This document shows, in pieces, positions 38,349 to 47,041 of a stretch of 64,000 nucleotides of DNA (position 1 is the stretch's first letter; each line of letters starts with the position of its first letter). The notes beneath the pieces were generated by a model. That model made no database searches. It saw nothing but the letters and a program-made list of their open reading frames with translations, and was not told where the DNA came from. Both the position numbers and the translations under genes were made by a program. This DNA is from Holophagaceae bacterium (GTDB taxonomy: Bacteria; Acidobacteriota; Holophagae; Holophagales; Holophagaceae). The stretch is from positions 186,001 to 250,000 of the forward strand of contig JADJVL010000001.1 in NCBI GenBank assembly GCA_016710635.1. The letters run 5' to 3'.

Positions 38349-39695
38349 ATGACGGAATCCGAGACGCCCCGCCGCCCCGCCTTCCACTTCGGCAAGGCCC
38401 ACGATCCTCTCCTGGGGATCATCTGGATCCTTGTGCTCCTGCTGGGCTCCCTCGCGGCCCTGCAGCGCCAGCCCTCCCGGGAGCTCCAGCCCCAGGCCGC
38501 CGGCCTGACGGGCCGCATCCTCGAGCTGCAGGCCTTCGCGCTGGAGCTGCGTCCGGCGGCGGGCGCGCCCGTCTTCTCGCGTCTGGCGGGAAACCTCTCC
38601 CTGCCCTGGGACCGCGCCCTGGGCGGTGTCCTGGCGGCGGAGGCCGGGGACCTGCCCACCGCACGCGCCCTCGCCCTCGAAGGCCCCGAAGCCCCGGGCG
38701 CGGGAACCGCCTTCCGCGACTGCTTCCGGGCGGCCTATGAGGCTGGCCCCCAGCCCCCGGAGAACATGGCCCGACCGGTGTTCCGCGCCCTCGGCGAAGG
38801 CTACGGCGCCCGGCTGTTGGAGGCCCGGCTCCTCGAGCGGAAGGGCGATGCCGCCGGTGCGAAAGCCCTTCGCGAGGCCACCCGTCAGCGGACCGGCGTG
38901 CGGTTCGCCGGCCTCGCCGGGGCCGGCCTGGTGGTGCTCGCCCTCTTCCTGGCCGGCATGGCCTTCGGCGCCTTCCTAGTGGTGACCCGGAAGGTGCCGC
39001 CGCGCCTGGAGCTGCCCCCCGTGGCGCTGGACGGGCGCACCCTCGCCGCCGTGTTCGGCCTCTGGGCCCTCGGCCTGCTGCTGTCGGGCAGTGTGGTGTC
39101 CGCCCTCCTTCTGCTCGTCCCGGGCCTCAAGCCCTACGCCCTCCTCCTGGGCTACGGCGCCCACGCCATCGTGGGCATCAGCCTTCTGGCCGCGGCGGAG
39201 GGGCGGTCCCTGGGGCAGGTGCTGGCGCGGCTCGGCTCACCGGCGCCCCTTCGCTCGCTGGGTTGGGCCGCGGGCTTCCTGGCCCTGGCGGTCACCCTCG
39301 TGGTCCTCGTGGGGCTGGCGATGTCCCCCTTCCTCAGATCCAGCCAGCCTCCCCAGCGGGAGCTCATGGAGATGATCCGCGGAACCGGGGGCCTGCTGCC
39401 GACCCTGGTGCTCTTCCTCACCATGGCGATCCTGGCTCCCTGCTTCGAGGAGCTGCTGTTCCGCGGCACCCTGCTGCCCTGGCTCCAGTCACGGCTGGGT
39501 GCTTCGTGGGCGATCCCCGTTTCGGCCCTCGCCTTCGCCGCCATCCACCTACAGCTGCTGGCCCTGCCGACCCTCTTCACCCTGGGCGCGGTGCTGGGCC
39601 TCGCCGCGCGCCGGACCGGCGGGCTGCTTGCGCCCATCGCCGTGCACGCCGTCTGGAACGGCAGCGTCTTCCTGCTGATGAAGCTGCTGGCCTGA
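38349..39695 (+). CDS. CPBP-family intramembrane metalloprotease with N-terminal extension
   Basis: Membrane protein of 448 residues. An N-terminal helix (about 22-40) is followed by a soluble Ala-rich alpha-helical region (about 45-190, possibly TPR-like), then about seven membrane helices. The C-terminal third carries the Abi/CPBP motifs: EELLFRG (motif 1, paired Glu), AFAAIHL (motif 2 His) and VHAVWNG (motif 3). Family members cleave or process membrane and prenylated substrates; the target is unknown. The start is ATG 38349 (MTESETPRRP); longer upstream frames run antisense into the thioesterase gene. Convergent with the kinase gene downstream (11 bases). Confidence 0.85.
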   Translation: MTESETPRRPAFHFGKAHDPLLGIIWILVLLLGSLAALQRQPSRELQPQAAGLTGRILELQAFALELRPAAGAPVFSRLAGNLSLPWDRALGGVLAAEAGDLPTARALALEGPEAPGAGTAFRDCFRAAYEAGPQPPENMARPVFRALGEGYGARLLEARLLERKGDAAGAKALREATRQRTGVRFAGLAGAGLVVLALFLAGMAFGAFLVVTRKVPPRLELPPVALDGRTLAAVFGLWALGLLLSGSVVSALLLLVPGLKPYALLLGYGAHAIVGISLLAAAEGRSLGQVLARLGSPAPLRSLGWAAGFLALAVTLVVLVGLAMSPFLRSSQPPQRELMEMIRGTGGLLPTLVLFLTMAILAPCFEELLFRGTLLPWLQSRLGASWAIPVSALAFAAIHLQLLALPTLFTLGAVLGLAARRTGGLLAPIAVHAVWNGSVFLLMKLLA

Positions 39696-39706
39696 TCAGC
39701 GCCTGT

Positions 39707-40969
39707 TCAGCGAGTGACTCCGAAGGCCCACCATAGGAACTGGGCCGCGGCGAAGCCCGCCGCGAGGCCAAGGCCCAGTCGTTGCAGGAAGGGCAGGTCC
39801 AGTCCGGCGGCGGCCGCCATCGGCCTGGGTCCGGGCTTGCCCGCGGCAGCCTTGGCGCCGCTGGGTGCCTTCGACGCCGCGCCCTGGGGCTGAGCGGGCG
39901 CCGCCGCCTCGAACTCGGCTTCCGCGGCGGGTTCCCGCTCCTGGTTGTCCAGGGTGATCTTCAGCGGGCCCGGCCCGCTTCCGGACAGAGGGGCGAAGCT
40001 GCCGGAACCGTAGGGGGACGCGGCGAAGTTGCCCGTGGTCTGGACGGCCGTCTGCATCGTCGAAGCCATGGGAGGCCGGTGCTGCAGCCGCCGCACAAGG
40101 CCGATGTCCGTGGCGCCGCCTTCGCCGGTGAGGGCTTCCAGCATCCGCTTCTCGTGGGCCTCCGAAAGGCCGATCCCCTGGATCAGGTCCGCCATGAATT
40201 CCGGCAGGCTGTCGTAGCGTTCCTCCGGATCGGCGTTGAGGGCCTTCTGGAAGGGGGCCGCGCAGGCCGGAGGCAGCTCGGGGGGAATGACCGGCGCCTC
40301 GTGCAGGATGTGGTTCACCACCTCGGCGACGGTGGTGCCGGGATGGGGCAACTGGCCCGTGAGAAGTTCCATGGCGGTGGCGGCGAACGCATAGCGGTCC
40401 GAGTTCGTGGTCGGATCCTGGCCCCGAAGCAGTTCAGGGGCCGTGTAGGGCGGCGAGCCGAAGAAGTCCCCCGCCGCTGTGGCCCTTGGCGCCATGGTCC
40501 GCGCGATGCCGAAGTCCATCAGCTTCACGCGGCCCTCGCCGGTCACCAGGATGTTCTCGGGCTTCACGTCCCGGTGCACGATGGCCAGGCGATGGGCGGC
40601 CCGCAGGGCCCGCATCGCCTGGATGAGCACGTTCAGGCAGCCTTCCAGGTCCAGGGCCTTCCCTTCGATGAGGCTGTCGAGGGTCTTGCCGTCGACGTAC
40701 TCCATGGCCATGAAGGGCCCCAGCCCGGGCTCTTCGCCCACGTCGTGGATGGTGACCACGTTGGGGTGGTTCAGCTGGGCGCTGATCTCGGCTTCGCGCT
40801 TGAAGCGGTCCAGGGCCTGGGCGACTTCGACCCCGCCCTCGGCCTTCACCACCTTGATGGCGACCCGCCGCTTGAGGAGGGGATCCTCCGCGAGGAAGAC
40901 CATGCCCATGCCGCCCTGTCCCAGGAGCTTGTGGATCTGGTACCGGCCGATGGTGCGGAGTTCGCTCAT
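39707..40969 (-). CDS. Membrane-anchored Ser/Thr protein kinase (first of two)
   Basis: Hanks-type kinase, 420 residues. The catalytic domain (about 9-270) has the glycine loop LGQGGMGMVFLAED, VAIKVVK (ATP Lys), catalytic HRDVKPENI, DFGIA and the activation end SPPYTAPELL. It is followed by a Pro/Ala/Ser-rich linker (about 295-395) and one C-terminal membrane helix (about 400-416), so the kinase faces the cytoplasm with only a few residues outside. It lies 35 bases downstream of a longer related kinase on the same strand and is clearly a paralogue (shared AEDPLLKRRVAIKVVK). No phosphatase gene is adjacent. Confidence 0.93.
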   Translation of the reverse strand: MSELRTIGRYQIHKLLGQGGMGMVFLAEDPLLKRRVAIKVVKAEGGVEVAQALDRFKREAEISAQLNHPNVVTIHDVGEEPGLGPFMAMEYVDGKTLDSLIEGKALDLEGCLNVLIQAMRALRAAHRLAIVHRDVKPENILVTGEGRVKLMDFGIARTMAPRATAAGDFFGSPPYTAPELLRGQDPTTNSDRYAFAATAMELLTGQLPHPGTTVAEVVNHILHEAPVIPPELPPACAAPFQKALNADPEERYDSLPEFMADLIQGIGLSEAHEKRMLEALTGEGGATDIGLVRRLQHRPPMASTMQTAVQTTGNFAASPYGSGSFAPLSGSGPGPLKITLDNQEREPAAEAEFEAAAPAQPQGAASKAPSGAKAAAGKPGPRPMAAAAGLDLPFLQRLGLGLAAGFAAAQFLWWAFGVTR

Positions 40970-41003
40970 GGGGCCCCTTCGGACACGAGCATACGGCGAT
41001 TCG

Positions 41004-42689
41004 TCATTGGGAGCCTTCCTCCGCGTGTTGCAGCTGGATCGGATTGGGCAGGGGCTGGCCCGGCTCCACCCGGCCCACCCAGCTCCGGTAGCCCGGCATC
41101 ATCAGCCGGAGGTCGCCCCGGCCGTCCACGGTCATGGGCAGGGATTCCATCGGGGTCGTGCCCACCCGCACGCCGTTGAGGAAGACCGAGGCTCCCCGCG
41201 GATCCGACACCACCGGATAGGCCCGGGGCTCGGGCTCGAGACGCACGAGCAGGGCGCTCTCCTCGGTGCCGATGGCCTCCTCCCTGGCCATGTACTGTTC
41301 CTTCTGGACCTTGATCCGCCGGGCCTGGACATCGACCCGGATGCGGTCGAGGGGGGTCCGGCCGAAGAACTTGCCGTCGATGAAGACTTCGGCCCCGGAC
41401 GGGATCGAGTCCACCGAAATGGAACGGTCCCGCCAGCCGAGGCGGGGCCCGACCCAGGAGAAGACCTGGAGGGCGAGCACCACGCCCAGGGTCCACTTCA
41501 CCGCGGTCCACACGCCGGGAGAGACCGTCGCCGTCCCACCACTCCGCTTCAGGGAGGTCCGGGAGTGCCGTCCGCTGGGGTGGGTGTCGGATTCGGCGGC
41601 CGGCCCCGGCAGGGGCTGGGCGAGCTGGATCTTCTCGTTCCCGGTCGTGGGCCGGCGGGGGGGCTGGGCAGGCCGGGCCGCGGCCGTCGCCGCCTCGAAG
41701 AGCTGCATGGCCTGGGTCCGGCGCTGGGTGACGATGCCCGCGGTGCCGACGTCCTCTTCCTGGTTCAGGGTGGCGAACAGCCGGGAGCGCAGGGAGGTCG
41801 GGCCCTCGAGGCTGTCGATGAGCTCTTCGATGAAGTCCAGCAGGGTGGGATAGCGGTCGTCCGGATCCATCTCCAGGGCGCGGCGGAACACCTTCGCCAT
41901 GCGGGGGGCCATGTCCGCGGGGATCTCCGGAGGGAAGCGGAGGGTGTGGGTGATGATCGAGGCGATGTCCTTCCCGGGGTGGGGCAGCTTGCCGCTCATC
42001 AGCTCGAAGGCGGTGGCGGCGAAGGAGTAGCGGTCGCTGCTGGGGGTGCCGAGGGAGCCCCGCAGCATCTCCGGCGCGGAGTAGGCCGGGCTGCCGAGGA
42101 AATCGCCGGTGCTGGTGATCCGGAGCGCGGTGGTTTCGGCGACGTCCTGGTTGAGCCGCTCGTGCCAGCCGGCTTCCAGAGCCCCGGATTCGGCGTGGGA
42201 ACCGATCTGGGCGAAGGTGCGGGCGATCCCGAAATCCATGAGCTTCGCGCGGCCCTCGTCGCTGACCATGATGTTGGCGGGCTTGATGTCCCGGTGGACG
42301 ATGGCGCAGCGGTGGGCGGCCCGGAGGGCCCGGCTGGTCTGGATGAGCACCTTGGCCTTGGTCTCCAGGTCCAGGTCGAGGTCCTTGATGTGCTTGTTCA
42401 GAGCCGTGCCTTCCACGTACTCCATGGCGAGGAAGGGCCCGATCTCGGGCTCGACGCCCACGTCGAAGACGGTGACCACATTCGGGTGGTTCAGCTGGGC
42501 GGAAGTCTCGGCCTCCTTGCGGAACCTCAGCATCGCCTGCTGCCGGACTTCGCCGTCCCCCTTGACCACCTTGATGGCGACCCGCCGCTTCAGCAGCGGA
42601 TCCTCCGCAAGGTAGACAACGCCCATGCCGCCCTGGCCGAGCTGGCGCAGGACGTGATAGCGGCCGATGGTGCGTGGATCTCCGTTCAT
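41004..42689 (-). CDS. Ser/Thr protein kinase with C-terminal PEGA domains (second of two)
   Basis: Hanks-type kinase of 561 residues. The catalytic domain (about 8-300) has LGQGGMGVVYLAED, VAIKVVK, HRDIKPANI, DFGIA and a longer activation segment than its neighbour before GSPAYSAPEML. A Pro-rich linker and a membrane helix near residue 395-412 are followed by two extracytoplasmic PEGA beta-sandwiches (SIPSGAEVFIDGKFFGRTPL; SDPRGASVFLNGVRVGTTPM). The start is ATG 42687-42689; no Shine-Dalgarno is visible. Transcribed toward the second kinase gene, 35 bases away, from a promoter shared divergently with the EF-P gene. PEGA domains may sense or bind cell-envelope ligands. Confidence 0.93.
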   Translation of the reverse strand: MNGDPRTIGRYHVLRQLGQGGMGVVYLAEDPLLKRRVAIKVVKGDGEVRQQAMLRFRKEAETSAQLNHPNVVTVFDVGVEPEIGPFLAMEYVEGTALNKHIKDLDLDLETKAKVLIQTSRALRAAHRCAIVHRDIKPANIMVSDEGRAKLMDFGIARTFAQIGSHAESGALEAGWHERLNQDVAETTALRITSTGDFLGSPAYSAPEMLRGSLGTPSSDRYSFAATAFELMSGKLPHPGKDIASIITHTLRFPPEIPADMAPRMAKVFRRALEMDPDDRYPTLLDFIEELIDSLEGPTSLRSRLFATLNQEEDVGTAGIVTQRRTQAMQLFEAATAAARPAQPPRRPTTGNEKIQLAQPLPGPAAESDTHPSGRHSRTSLKRSGGTATVSPGVWTAVKWTLGVVLALQVFSWVGPRLGWRDRSISVDSIPSGAEVFIDGKFFGRTPLDRIRVDVQARRIKVQKEQYMAREEAIGTEESALLVRLEPEPRAYPVVSDPRGASVFLNGVRVGTTPMESLPMTVDGRGDLRLMMPGYRSWVGRVEPGQPLPNPIQLQHAEEGSQ

Positions 42690-42708
42690 GGCAGGGTTGC
42701 AGTACAAG

Positions 42709-42745
42709 ACTATACCTCTGGAAAGGCCCTGGATCGCGGTAGAAT
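42709..42745. promoter_or_regulatory. Divergent promoter elements between kinase and EF-P genes
   Basis: TATAGT on the minus strand (42709-42714, 20 bases before the kinase ATG) and TAGAAT on the plus strand (42740-42745, 22 bases before the EF-P ATG) are good -10 matches facing opposite ways in a 77-base gap. The -35 regions are poor. Confidence 0.4.
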
Positions 42746-42766
42746 GGCCGTTTGACGAGGATTGGC

Positions 42767-43339
42767 ATGGCCCTCCTGGAAGCGATCGAGATCAAGCGGA
42801 AGATGTTCTTCGAGCACGAGGGCGTGCCCTTCCACTGCCTGGACTTCGAAGTCAGCACGCCCACCGCCCGGGGCGGCCAGACCCTGGTGCGCCTCAAGAT
42901 GCGAAACCTGCTGACCCGCGCCGTCTTCGACAAGACCTTCAAGGCCGGGGACAAGTTCAAGGAGCCCGACCTCGTCATGGTGCCCGCCAGCTTCCTCTAC
43001 GCCGATGGCGAGGGCGGCCACTTCATGGACCAGGAGAGCTTCGAGACCCACGAGATCGGTCCCGACATGCTGGGGGACGCCCTGGACTTCCTTCTGGAAG
43101 GCGTCCTGGTCCAGATCCAGAAGTTCAACGGCAACCCCATCGGCATCGTGATCCCCCAGCAGGTGGAACTGGCGGTGACCTACACCGAACCCGGCGCCCG
43201 CGGCGACACGGCGTCGGGCAACGTCATGAAGCCCGCCAAGCTGGAGACCGGCATCGAGATCAAGGTGCCCCTCTTCATCAAGGAAGGCGAACGGGTGAAG
43301 GTCAGCACGGAAACCCGGGAGTTCGCGGGCCGGGCCTGA
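42767..43339 (+). CDS. efp: Elongation factor P family protein (YeiP/EfpL-like)
   Basis: Ribosome-binding factor that relieves stalling at proline-rich stretches; 190 residues in three beta-barrel domains. The tip of the N-terminal domain reads STPTARGGQTLVRLKMRNLL, with Arg35 where classical EF-P has a modified Lys, and matches the SPTARGAATLYKMR style of E. coli YeiP (EfpL); the C-terminal part (KPAKLETGIEIKVPLFIKEGE) also fits. No EarP, EpmA or EpmB gene is in the window. ATG 42767 is preferred over an in-frame upstream start, with GAGGATT upstream. The stop overlaps the rsgA start by one base (TGATG), so the two are translationally coupled. Confidence 0.88.
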   Translation: MALLEAIEIKRKMFFEHEGVPFHCLDFEVSTPTARGGQTLVRLKMRNLLTRAVFDKTFKAGDKFKEPDLVMVPASFLYADGEGGHFMDQESFETHEIGPDMLGDALDFLLEGVLVQIQKFNGNPIGIVIPQQVELAVTYTEPGARGDTASGNVMKPAKLETGIEIKVPLFIKEGERVKVSTETREFAGRA

Positions 43340-44445
43340 TGAGCCGCAAATTCCGCCTCGGCCAGAGCCGGGAAGCCCAGGACATGGACCACCGGGAGTC
43401 CTACTCGGCGGAGCGGAAGTCCCACAGCAAGCGGCGCCAGCAGTCCGCCGAGCGCCTGTCCACGGGCCTCAGCTCCCACGATCCGGACAGCCTGCTCCAG
43501 TTGCCCGATCCCACGCCCTGGCTGCACCTGCCCGAAGCGACCCTCATCACCCGGCACAGCCAATGGGTGGATCTGGAACTGCCGGACCGCTCGGAACTGC
43601 GGGCCACCCTCGGGGGCAAGCTGAAGGGCGTCAAGCTCGTGGTGGGGGACCGGGTGCGCTACTCGCCCGTGCCGGTGGAGGCCACCGACGCCGACCGGCC
43701 CCAGGCGCAGGTCGTGGCGGTCATGCCCCGGCGGACCCTGCTGAAGCGCGGCGGCATCGACGACCGGGAACCCTGGCAGCTCATCTGCGCGAACGCCGAC
43801 GAGCTGTGGGCCTGCGCCGCGGTGGTGGATCCGCCCCTGCGGCCGGGGCTGCTGGAGCGGGCCCAGGTCCTGGCCCTCGCCGCCGGCCTCGTCTTCCGCG
43901 CCATCGTCACCAAGCGCGACCGGGCCAGCGTGAAGGACACCCTGCCCGAACTCGATCCGCTCCGGGGCCAGGGCGTGCCCATCCTGGAGACCAGCGCGGA
44001 GACCGGCGCGGGGCTCGACGCCCTGCGGATCCTGCTGGCGGACCGGACCGCGGTCCTCGTGGGCCACAGCGGCGTGGGCAAGAGCACCCTCGTGAATGCG
44101 CTGCTCCCGGGCCACGAACTGCTGCGCACCGGGGCCATGAGCCGCTACGGCACGGGCCGCCAGACCACCACCACCGCCCGCTGGCTGCCCACGCCCTTCG
44201 GCGGCACCCTCATCGACACCCCAGGCATCCGCAACCTCAGCGTCCGCGGCCTTTCCCGGGAGCTGCTGCAGGCGGTTTTTCCCGAGTTCAAGGCCGCCGT
44301 CCTCGAAGCACCGATGGACTTCGACCCCAACGACGAAGAGGTTCTGGACGCCCTCGACCTGGACTACCCGGAACGCTTGCAGAGCCTCCAGCGCCTCTGG
44401 CTCGAAATGGAAGAGCGCAATCCGAACCAAAACGTGCACCGGTAA
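43339..44445 (+). CDS. rsgA: Small-subunit ribosome biogenesis GTPase RsgA
   Basis: Circularly permuted GTPase that checks late 30S assembly; 368 residues. An Arg/Ser-rich N-terminus precedes an OB fold (about 75-125), then G motifs in permuted order: TKRD (G4), ETSAETG (G5), GHSGVGKSTLVNALL (G1), TGRQTTTTA (switch) and DTPGIRNL (G3). The C-terminal region, from FPEFKAAVLEAP onward, is acidic and helical but contains no cysteine, so the C-x4-C-x-H-x5-C zinc site of typical RsgA is missing. Coupled to the EF-P gene by a one-base overlap, pairing two ribosome-associated factors. Confidence 0.9.
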   Translation: MSRKFRLGQSREAQDMDHRESYSAERKSHSKRRQQSAERLSTGLSSHDPDSLLQLPDPTPWLHLPEATLITRHSQWVDLELPDRSELRATLGGKLKGVKLVVGDRVRYSPVPVEATDADRPQAQVVAVMPRRTLLKRGGIDDREPWQLICANADELWACAAVVDPPLRPGLLERAQVLALAAGLVFRAIVTKRDRASVKDTLPELDPLRGQGVPILETSAETGAGLDALRILLADRTAVLVGHSGVGKSTLVNALLPGHELLRTGAMSRYGTGRQTTTTARWLPTPFGGTLIDTPGIRNLSVRGLSRELLQAVFPEFKAAVLEAPMDFDPNDEEVLDALDLDYPERLQSLQRLWLEMEERNPNQNVHR

Positions 44446-44499
44446 CGAGCGGGGGGACCGCCCGCTCCCTTCGGTCGCTCTTCGTCCCCCCGCGCCCCC

Positions 44500-44532
44500 A
44501 CGGCGCCTCCGGGCCAAGCCCGAAGGCGCCGT
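44500..44532 (+). terminator. Hairpin after rsgA
   Basis: Nine-bp outer stem (44500-44508 with 44524-44532) plus inner CGGGC/GCCCG pairing, followed by CTGTTAGG; 55 bases after the rsgA stop. Likely terminator of efp-rsgA. Confidence 0.5.
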
Positions 44533-44550
44533 CTGTTAGGTTGGAAGGCG

Positions 44551-45513
44551 ATGCAAGACCGCATGCAGAGCGATTCCAAGGTGCTGGATCTCGTCTACGG
44601 CGGGGTCTTCGGCACGCTGTTCCCGATGTTCCTATTCGCGGCGCGGACCTTCGAGCACCGGGAGCGTGGCTTCGAGATCGCCGACCAGGTCATGGAAGCC
44701 TTCATCGCCCTGCGGCCCAAGTACCTGGACGCCGTCTGCGGCAACATGGCCCAGGTGCTCGGTCTTCCGCCAGAGCACCCGGAGGTGCGGCGCGTGGCCG
44801 TCCAGGCCATCCGCCAGCACGCCTATTCCTGGGTGGACTTCTTCCGGTTCGGGCAGCGGTCGGTGGACTACGGCCTGAGCTTCATGGACGCCATCGAGGG
44901 CCGGGAGCACCTGGACGCCAGCCTCGCGGAGGGCCGCGGCGTGATCCTGCTGACGGCCCACCTTGGCAGCTACGAGGTGGGCGGCATGCTGCTGCGGAGC
45001 CGGGGCACGAGCATCCACGCGGTGTACAAGCCCGACCGCTTCGCGCCGGTGGAGAAGCTGCGCACCCGGATGCGGGAGAACACCGGGGTCATCGGCATCC
45101 CCGTGGGCGAGGGCTTTGCGACCCTGCCGCTGGTGAAGGTGCTGCGGGAGGGCGGTCTCGTGGGGATGCAGGGGGACCGGGACTTCAGCCTGAACGGGCT
45201 GCCCATCCCCTTCTTCGGTCGGGAGGCCTTCTTCCCCCGCGGCCCCTGGGAACTGGCGGCCATGACCGGCGCCGCCATCGTCCCCGCCTTCTTCTTCACC
45301 AATGCGGAGCACCGTTTCATGGGGCACTTCGAGGCCCCCATCCATGTGCTCGGCGGACGAGGCGAACGCATGCGGGCCATCGAGACCGGCATGCGGGAGT
45401 ACGTGGCCCACCTGGAGCAGCTGGTGCGGGAGCACCCCGACCAGTGGTACTGCTTCTACCCCTTCTGGGACGATCCGAAAAGGCAGGCGGAGGCTCAGAA
45501 GAGCGAGAGCTGA
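44551..45513 (+). CDS. LpxL/HtrB-family lysophospholipid/lipid A acyltransferase
   Basis: Member of the lauroyl/myristoyl acyltransferase family, 320 residues. It shows the catalytic H-x4-E motif in LLTAHLGSYEVGG (about residue 133), the GMQGDRDFSLNGLPIPFFGRE substrate segment and the C-terminal QWYCFYPFWDD found across the family. A hydrophobic stretch near residues 14-32 could anchor it to the inner membrane. It probably adds a secondary acyl chain to lipid A or a related lipid, in line with the heptose enzyme elsewhere in the window. Convergent with the next gene, overlapping it by 19 bases at the 3' ends. Confidence 0.85.
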   Translation: MQDRMQSDSKVLDLVYGGVFGTLFPMFLFAARTFEHRERGFEIADQVMEAFIALRPKYLDAVCGNMAQVLGLPPEHPEVRRVAVQAIRQHAYSWVDFFRFGQRSVDYGLSFMDAIEGREHLDASLAEGRGVILLTAHLGSYEVGGMLLRSRGTSIHAVYKPDRFAPVEKLRTRMRENTGVIGIPVGEGFATLPLVKVLREGGLVGMQGDRDFSLNGLPIPFFGREAFFPRGPWELAAMTGAAIVPAFFFTNAEHRFMGHFEAPIHVLGGRGERMRAIETGMREYVAHLEQLVREHPDQWYCFYPFWDDPKRQAEAQKSES

Positions 45514-46277
45514 CGGTAGTCGAAGCTTTCGAAGCCCTTGAGGTGGTGCTTCACGATCTCGAAGTTGGCCGACAGGTCGAAGTCCCTCGGCATGATGTAG
45601 CTCGGATGGCGCACGGTCACCCGGTCCCGGAAGGCGTGGCTGCCCCCCTTCCCCGTGTCGTGGACGATGGGCTGGATGGGGTAGTTCACCTTGTAGAAGG
45701 CCTTGGCGATGAGGGCCGAGCAGATGATCTCCCGGCTGGTGGAACTCCCGAAGTAGAGGGGCTTGCGCCGGAACCGCGCGGGCAGCAGGTGGAAAGGCGT
45801 GAGGTAGCGGGCGAGGTCGAAGATGTTGCGCTTGTCGTAGCGCACGCCCAGGTGCCGGAAGACCTCCTCGAGCACCCGGTCCAGGTCCTCCGGGCGCAGG
45901 CCATGGGGCCGGCAGATGCGGAGATTGTTGCCTTGGTACTTCGACAGGCTCACGCCGATGACGCCCATCTTCATGTCGCTCTCGATGAGCAGGTTCGCCG
46001 CGTCCTGCCCCAGCCGCTCCAGGCTCTCGTCCGCGTAGGGTCCGCCCCAGCGCAGCAGCGCGTCCCCGACGTAGATGGCCGCGTGGCTCCAGGAGCTCTG
46101 GGTGAGGTACATGATCACCTGGCTGATCCGCGTGCCGCCCTCCACCAGGACGATGTCGCCGGGCTGGAGGATCTCCTTCAGCCTCGCCATGTCGTTGGGC
46201 ACCCGGCGCTGGTAGGCCCCCGACGACGAGGTCAGGTAGCCCACCATCCACGCAGCCATGCGGTCCATGAGGCCCAT
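45495..46277 (-). CDS. YiiX/YaeF-like permuted NlpC/P60 cysteine hydrolase
   Basis: Predicted permuted papain-fold amidase or lipid-modifying hydrolase, 260 residues. The family hallmarks are LQPGDIVLVEGG, then SSWSHAAIYVGD with the catalytic His, and later REIICSALIAKAFY with the catalytic Cys (order His before Cys reflects the permutation). No signal peptide is seen, though the N-terminus MGLMDRMAAWMVGYL is amphipathic. Start choice among the closely spaced ATGs 46298, 46277 and 46268 is uncertain; 46277 avoids overlapping the divergent DUF2071 gene. The substrate is unknown; peptidoglycan, lipids or polyamine conjugates are all possible in this family. Confidence 0.78.
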   Translation of the reverse strand: MGLMDRMAAWMVGYLTSSSGAYQRRVPNDMARLKEILQPGDIVLVEGGTRISQVIMYLTQSSWSHAAIYVGDALLRWGGPYADESLERLGQDAANLLIESDMKMGVIGVSLSKYQGNNLRICRPHGLRPEDLDRVLEEVFRHLGVRYDKRNIFDLARYLTPFHLLPARFRRKPLYFGSSTSREIICSALIAKAFYKVNYPIQPIVHDTGKGGSHAFRDRVTVRHPSYIMPRDFDLSANFEIVKHHLKGFESFDYRQLSLF

Positions 46278-46296
46278 GCCGCTAGGATACGACCCC

Positions 46297-47037
46297 ATGG
46301 ACCTCCTGCGGCAAACCGCCCACCGCCCCTGGCCGATGCCGGCGGGGCCTTGGGTCATGGCGCAGCGCTGGCACGACCTGCTCTTCGCCCACTGGCGCGT
46401 GCCCGAGGAGGCCCTGCGGGTCCACCTGCCCCCCGGCCTGGACCTGGATCTCCGAGAGGACTCCGCCTGGCTCGGGGTGGTGCCCTTTCGGATGAGCGGG
46501 ATCCGGCCCCGGGGCCTTCCGCCCCTGCCCTGGCTCTCCGCCTTCCCCGAGCTGAACCTGCGCACCTATGTCATCCGGGACGGCCGGCCCGGCGTCTGGT
46601 TCTTCAGCCTGGACGCCACCCAGCCCCTGGCCGTGCGCTTCGCCCGCCACGCCTTCCACCTGCCCTACATGGACGCGGCCATGGCCTGCGAGGCGGAGGG
46701 CGAGGACATCCACTACCTCAGCCGCCGCATCCACCGTGGAGAACCAGCGGCGGCATTCCAGGGGCGCTACGGGCCCACGGGACCGACGTTCCAGGCGGCA
46801 CCCGGCAGCCTGGAACACTGGCTTACCGAACGGTACTGCCTCTACGCCGCCGACGAGGCGGGAGGCCTCCTGCGCGCGGAGATCCACCACGTCCCGTGGC
46901 CACTCCAGCCCGCCTGGGCCGACATCAGCCTCAACACCATGGCGGCGCCCCTGGGCCTGGAACTCGTCCGCCCCCCGGATTCCATGCTCTTCGCCCGGAG
47001 CCTGGACGTGGTGGTCTGGTGGCCCGAAATGGTTTGA
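46297..47037 (+). CDS. DUF2071 (YqjF-like) family protein
   Basis: Cytoplasmic protein of 246 residues without signal or membrane segment. Family features are WHDLLFAHWRVPEEALRVHLPPGL near the N-terminus, WLGVVPFRMSGIRPRGLPPLP, FPELNLRTYV, and GVWFFSLDA, all diagnostic of DUF2071. The biochemical role is unknown; the fold is related to acetoacetate decarboxylase-like beta barrels. ATG 46297 is chosen; an in-frame ATG at 46276 would overlap the divergent gene. Convergent with the DCC-family gene (4 bases between stops). Confidence 0.85.
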   Translation: MDLLRQTAHRPWPMPAGPWVMAQRWHDLLFAHWRVPEEALRVHLPPGLDLDLREDSAWLGVVPFRMSGIRPRGLPPLPWLSAFPELNLRTYVIRDGRPGVWFFSLDATQPLAVRFARHAFHLPYMDAAMACEAEGEDIHYLSRRIHRGEPAAAFQGRYGPTGPTFQAAPGSLEHWLTERYCLYAADEAGGLLRAEIHHVPWPLQPAWADISLNTMAAPLGLELVRPPDSMLFARSLDVVVWWPEMV

Positions 47038-47041
47038 GGCC

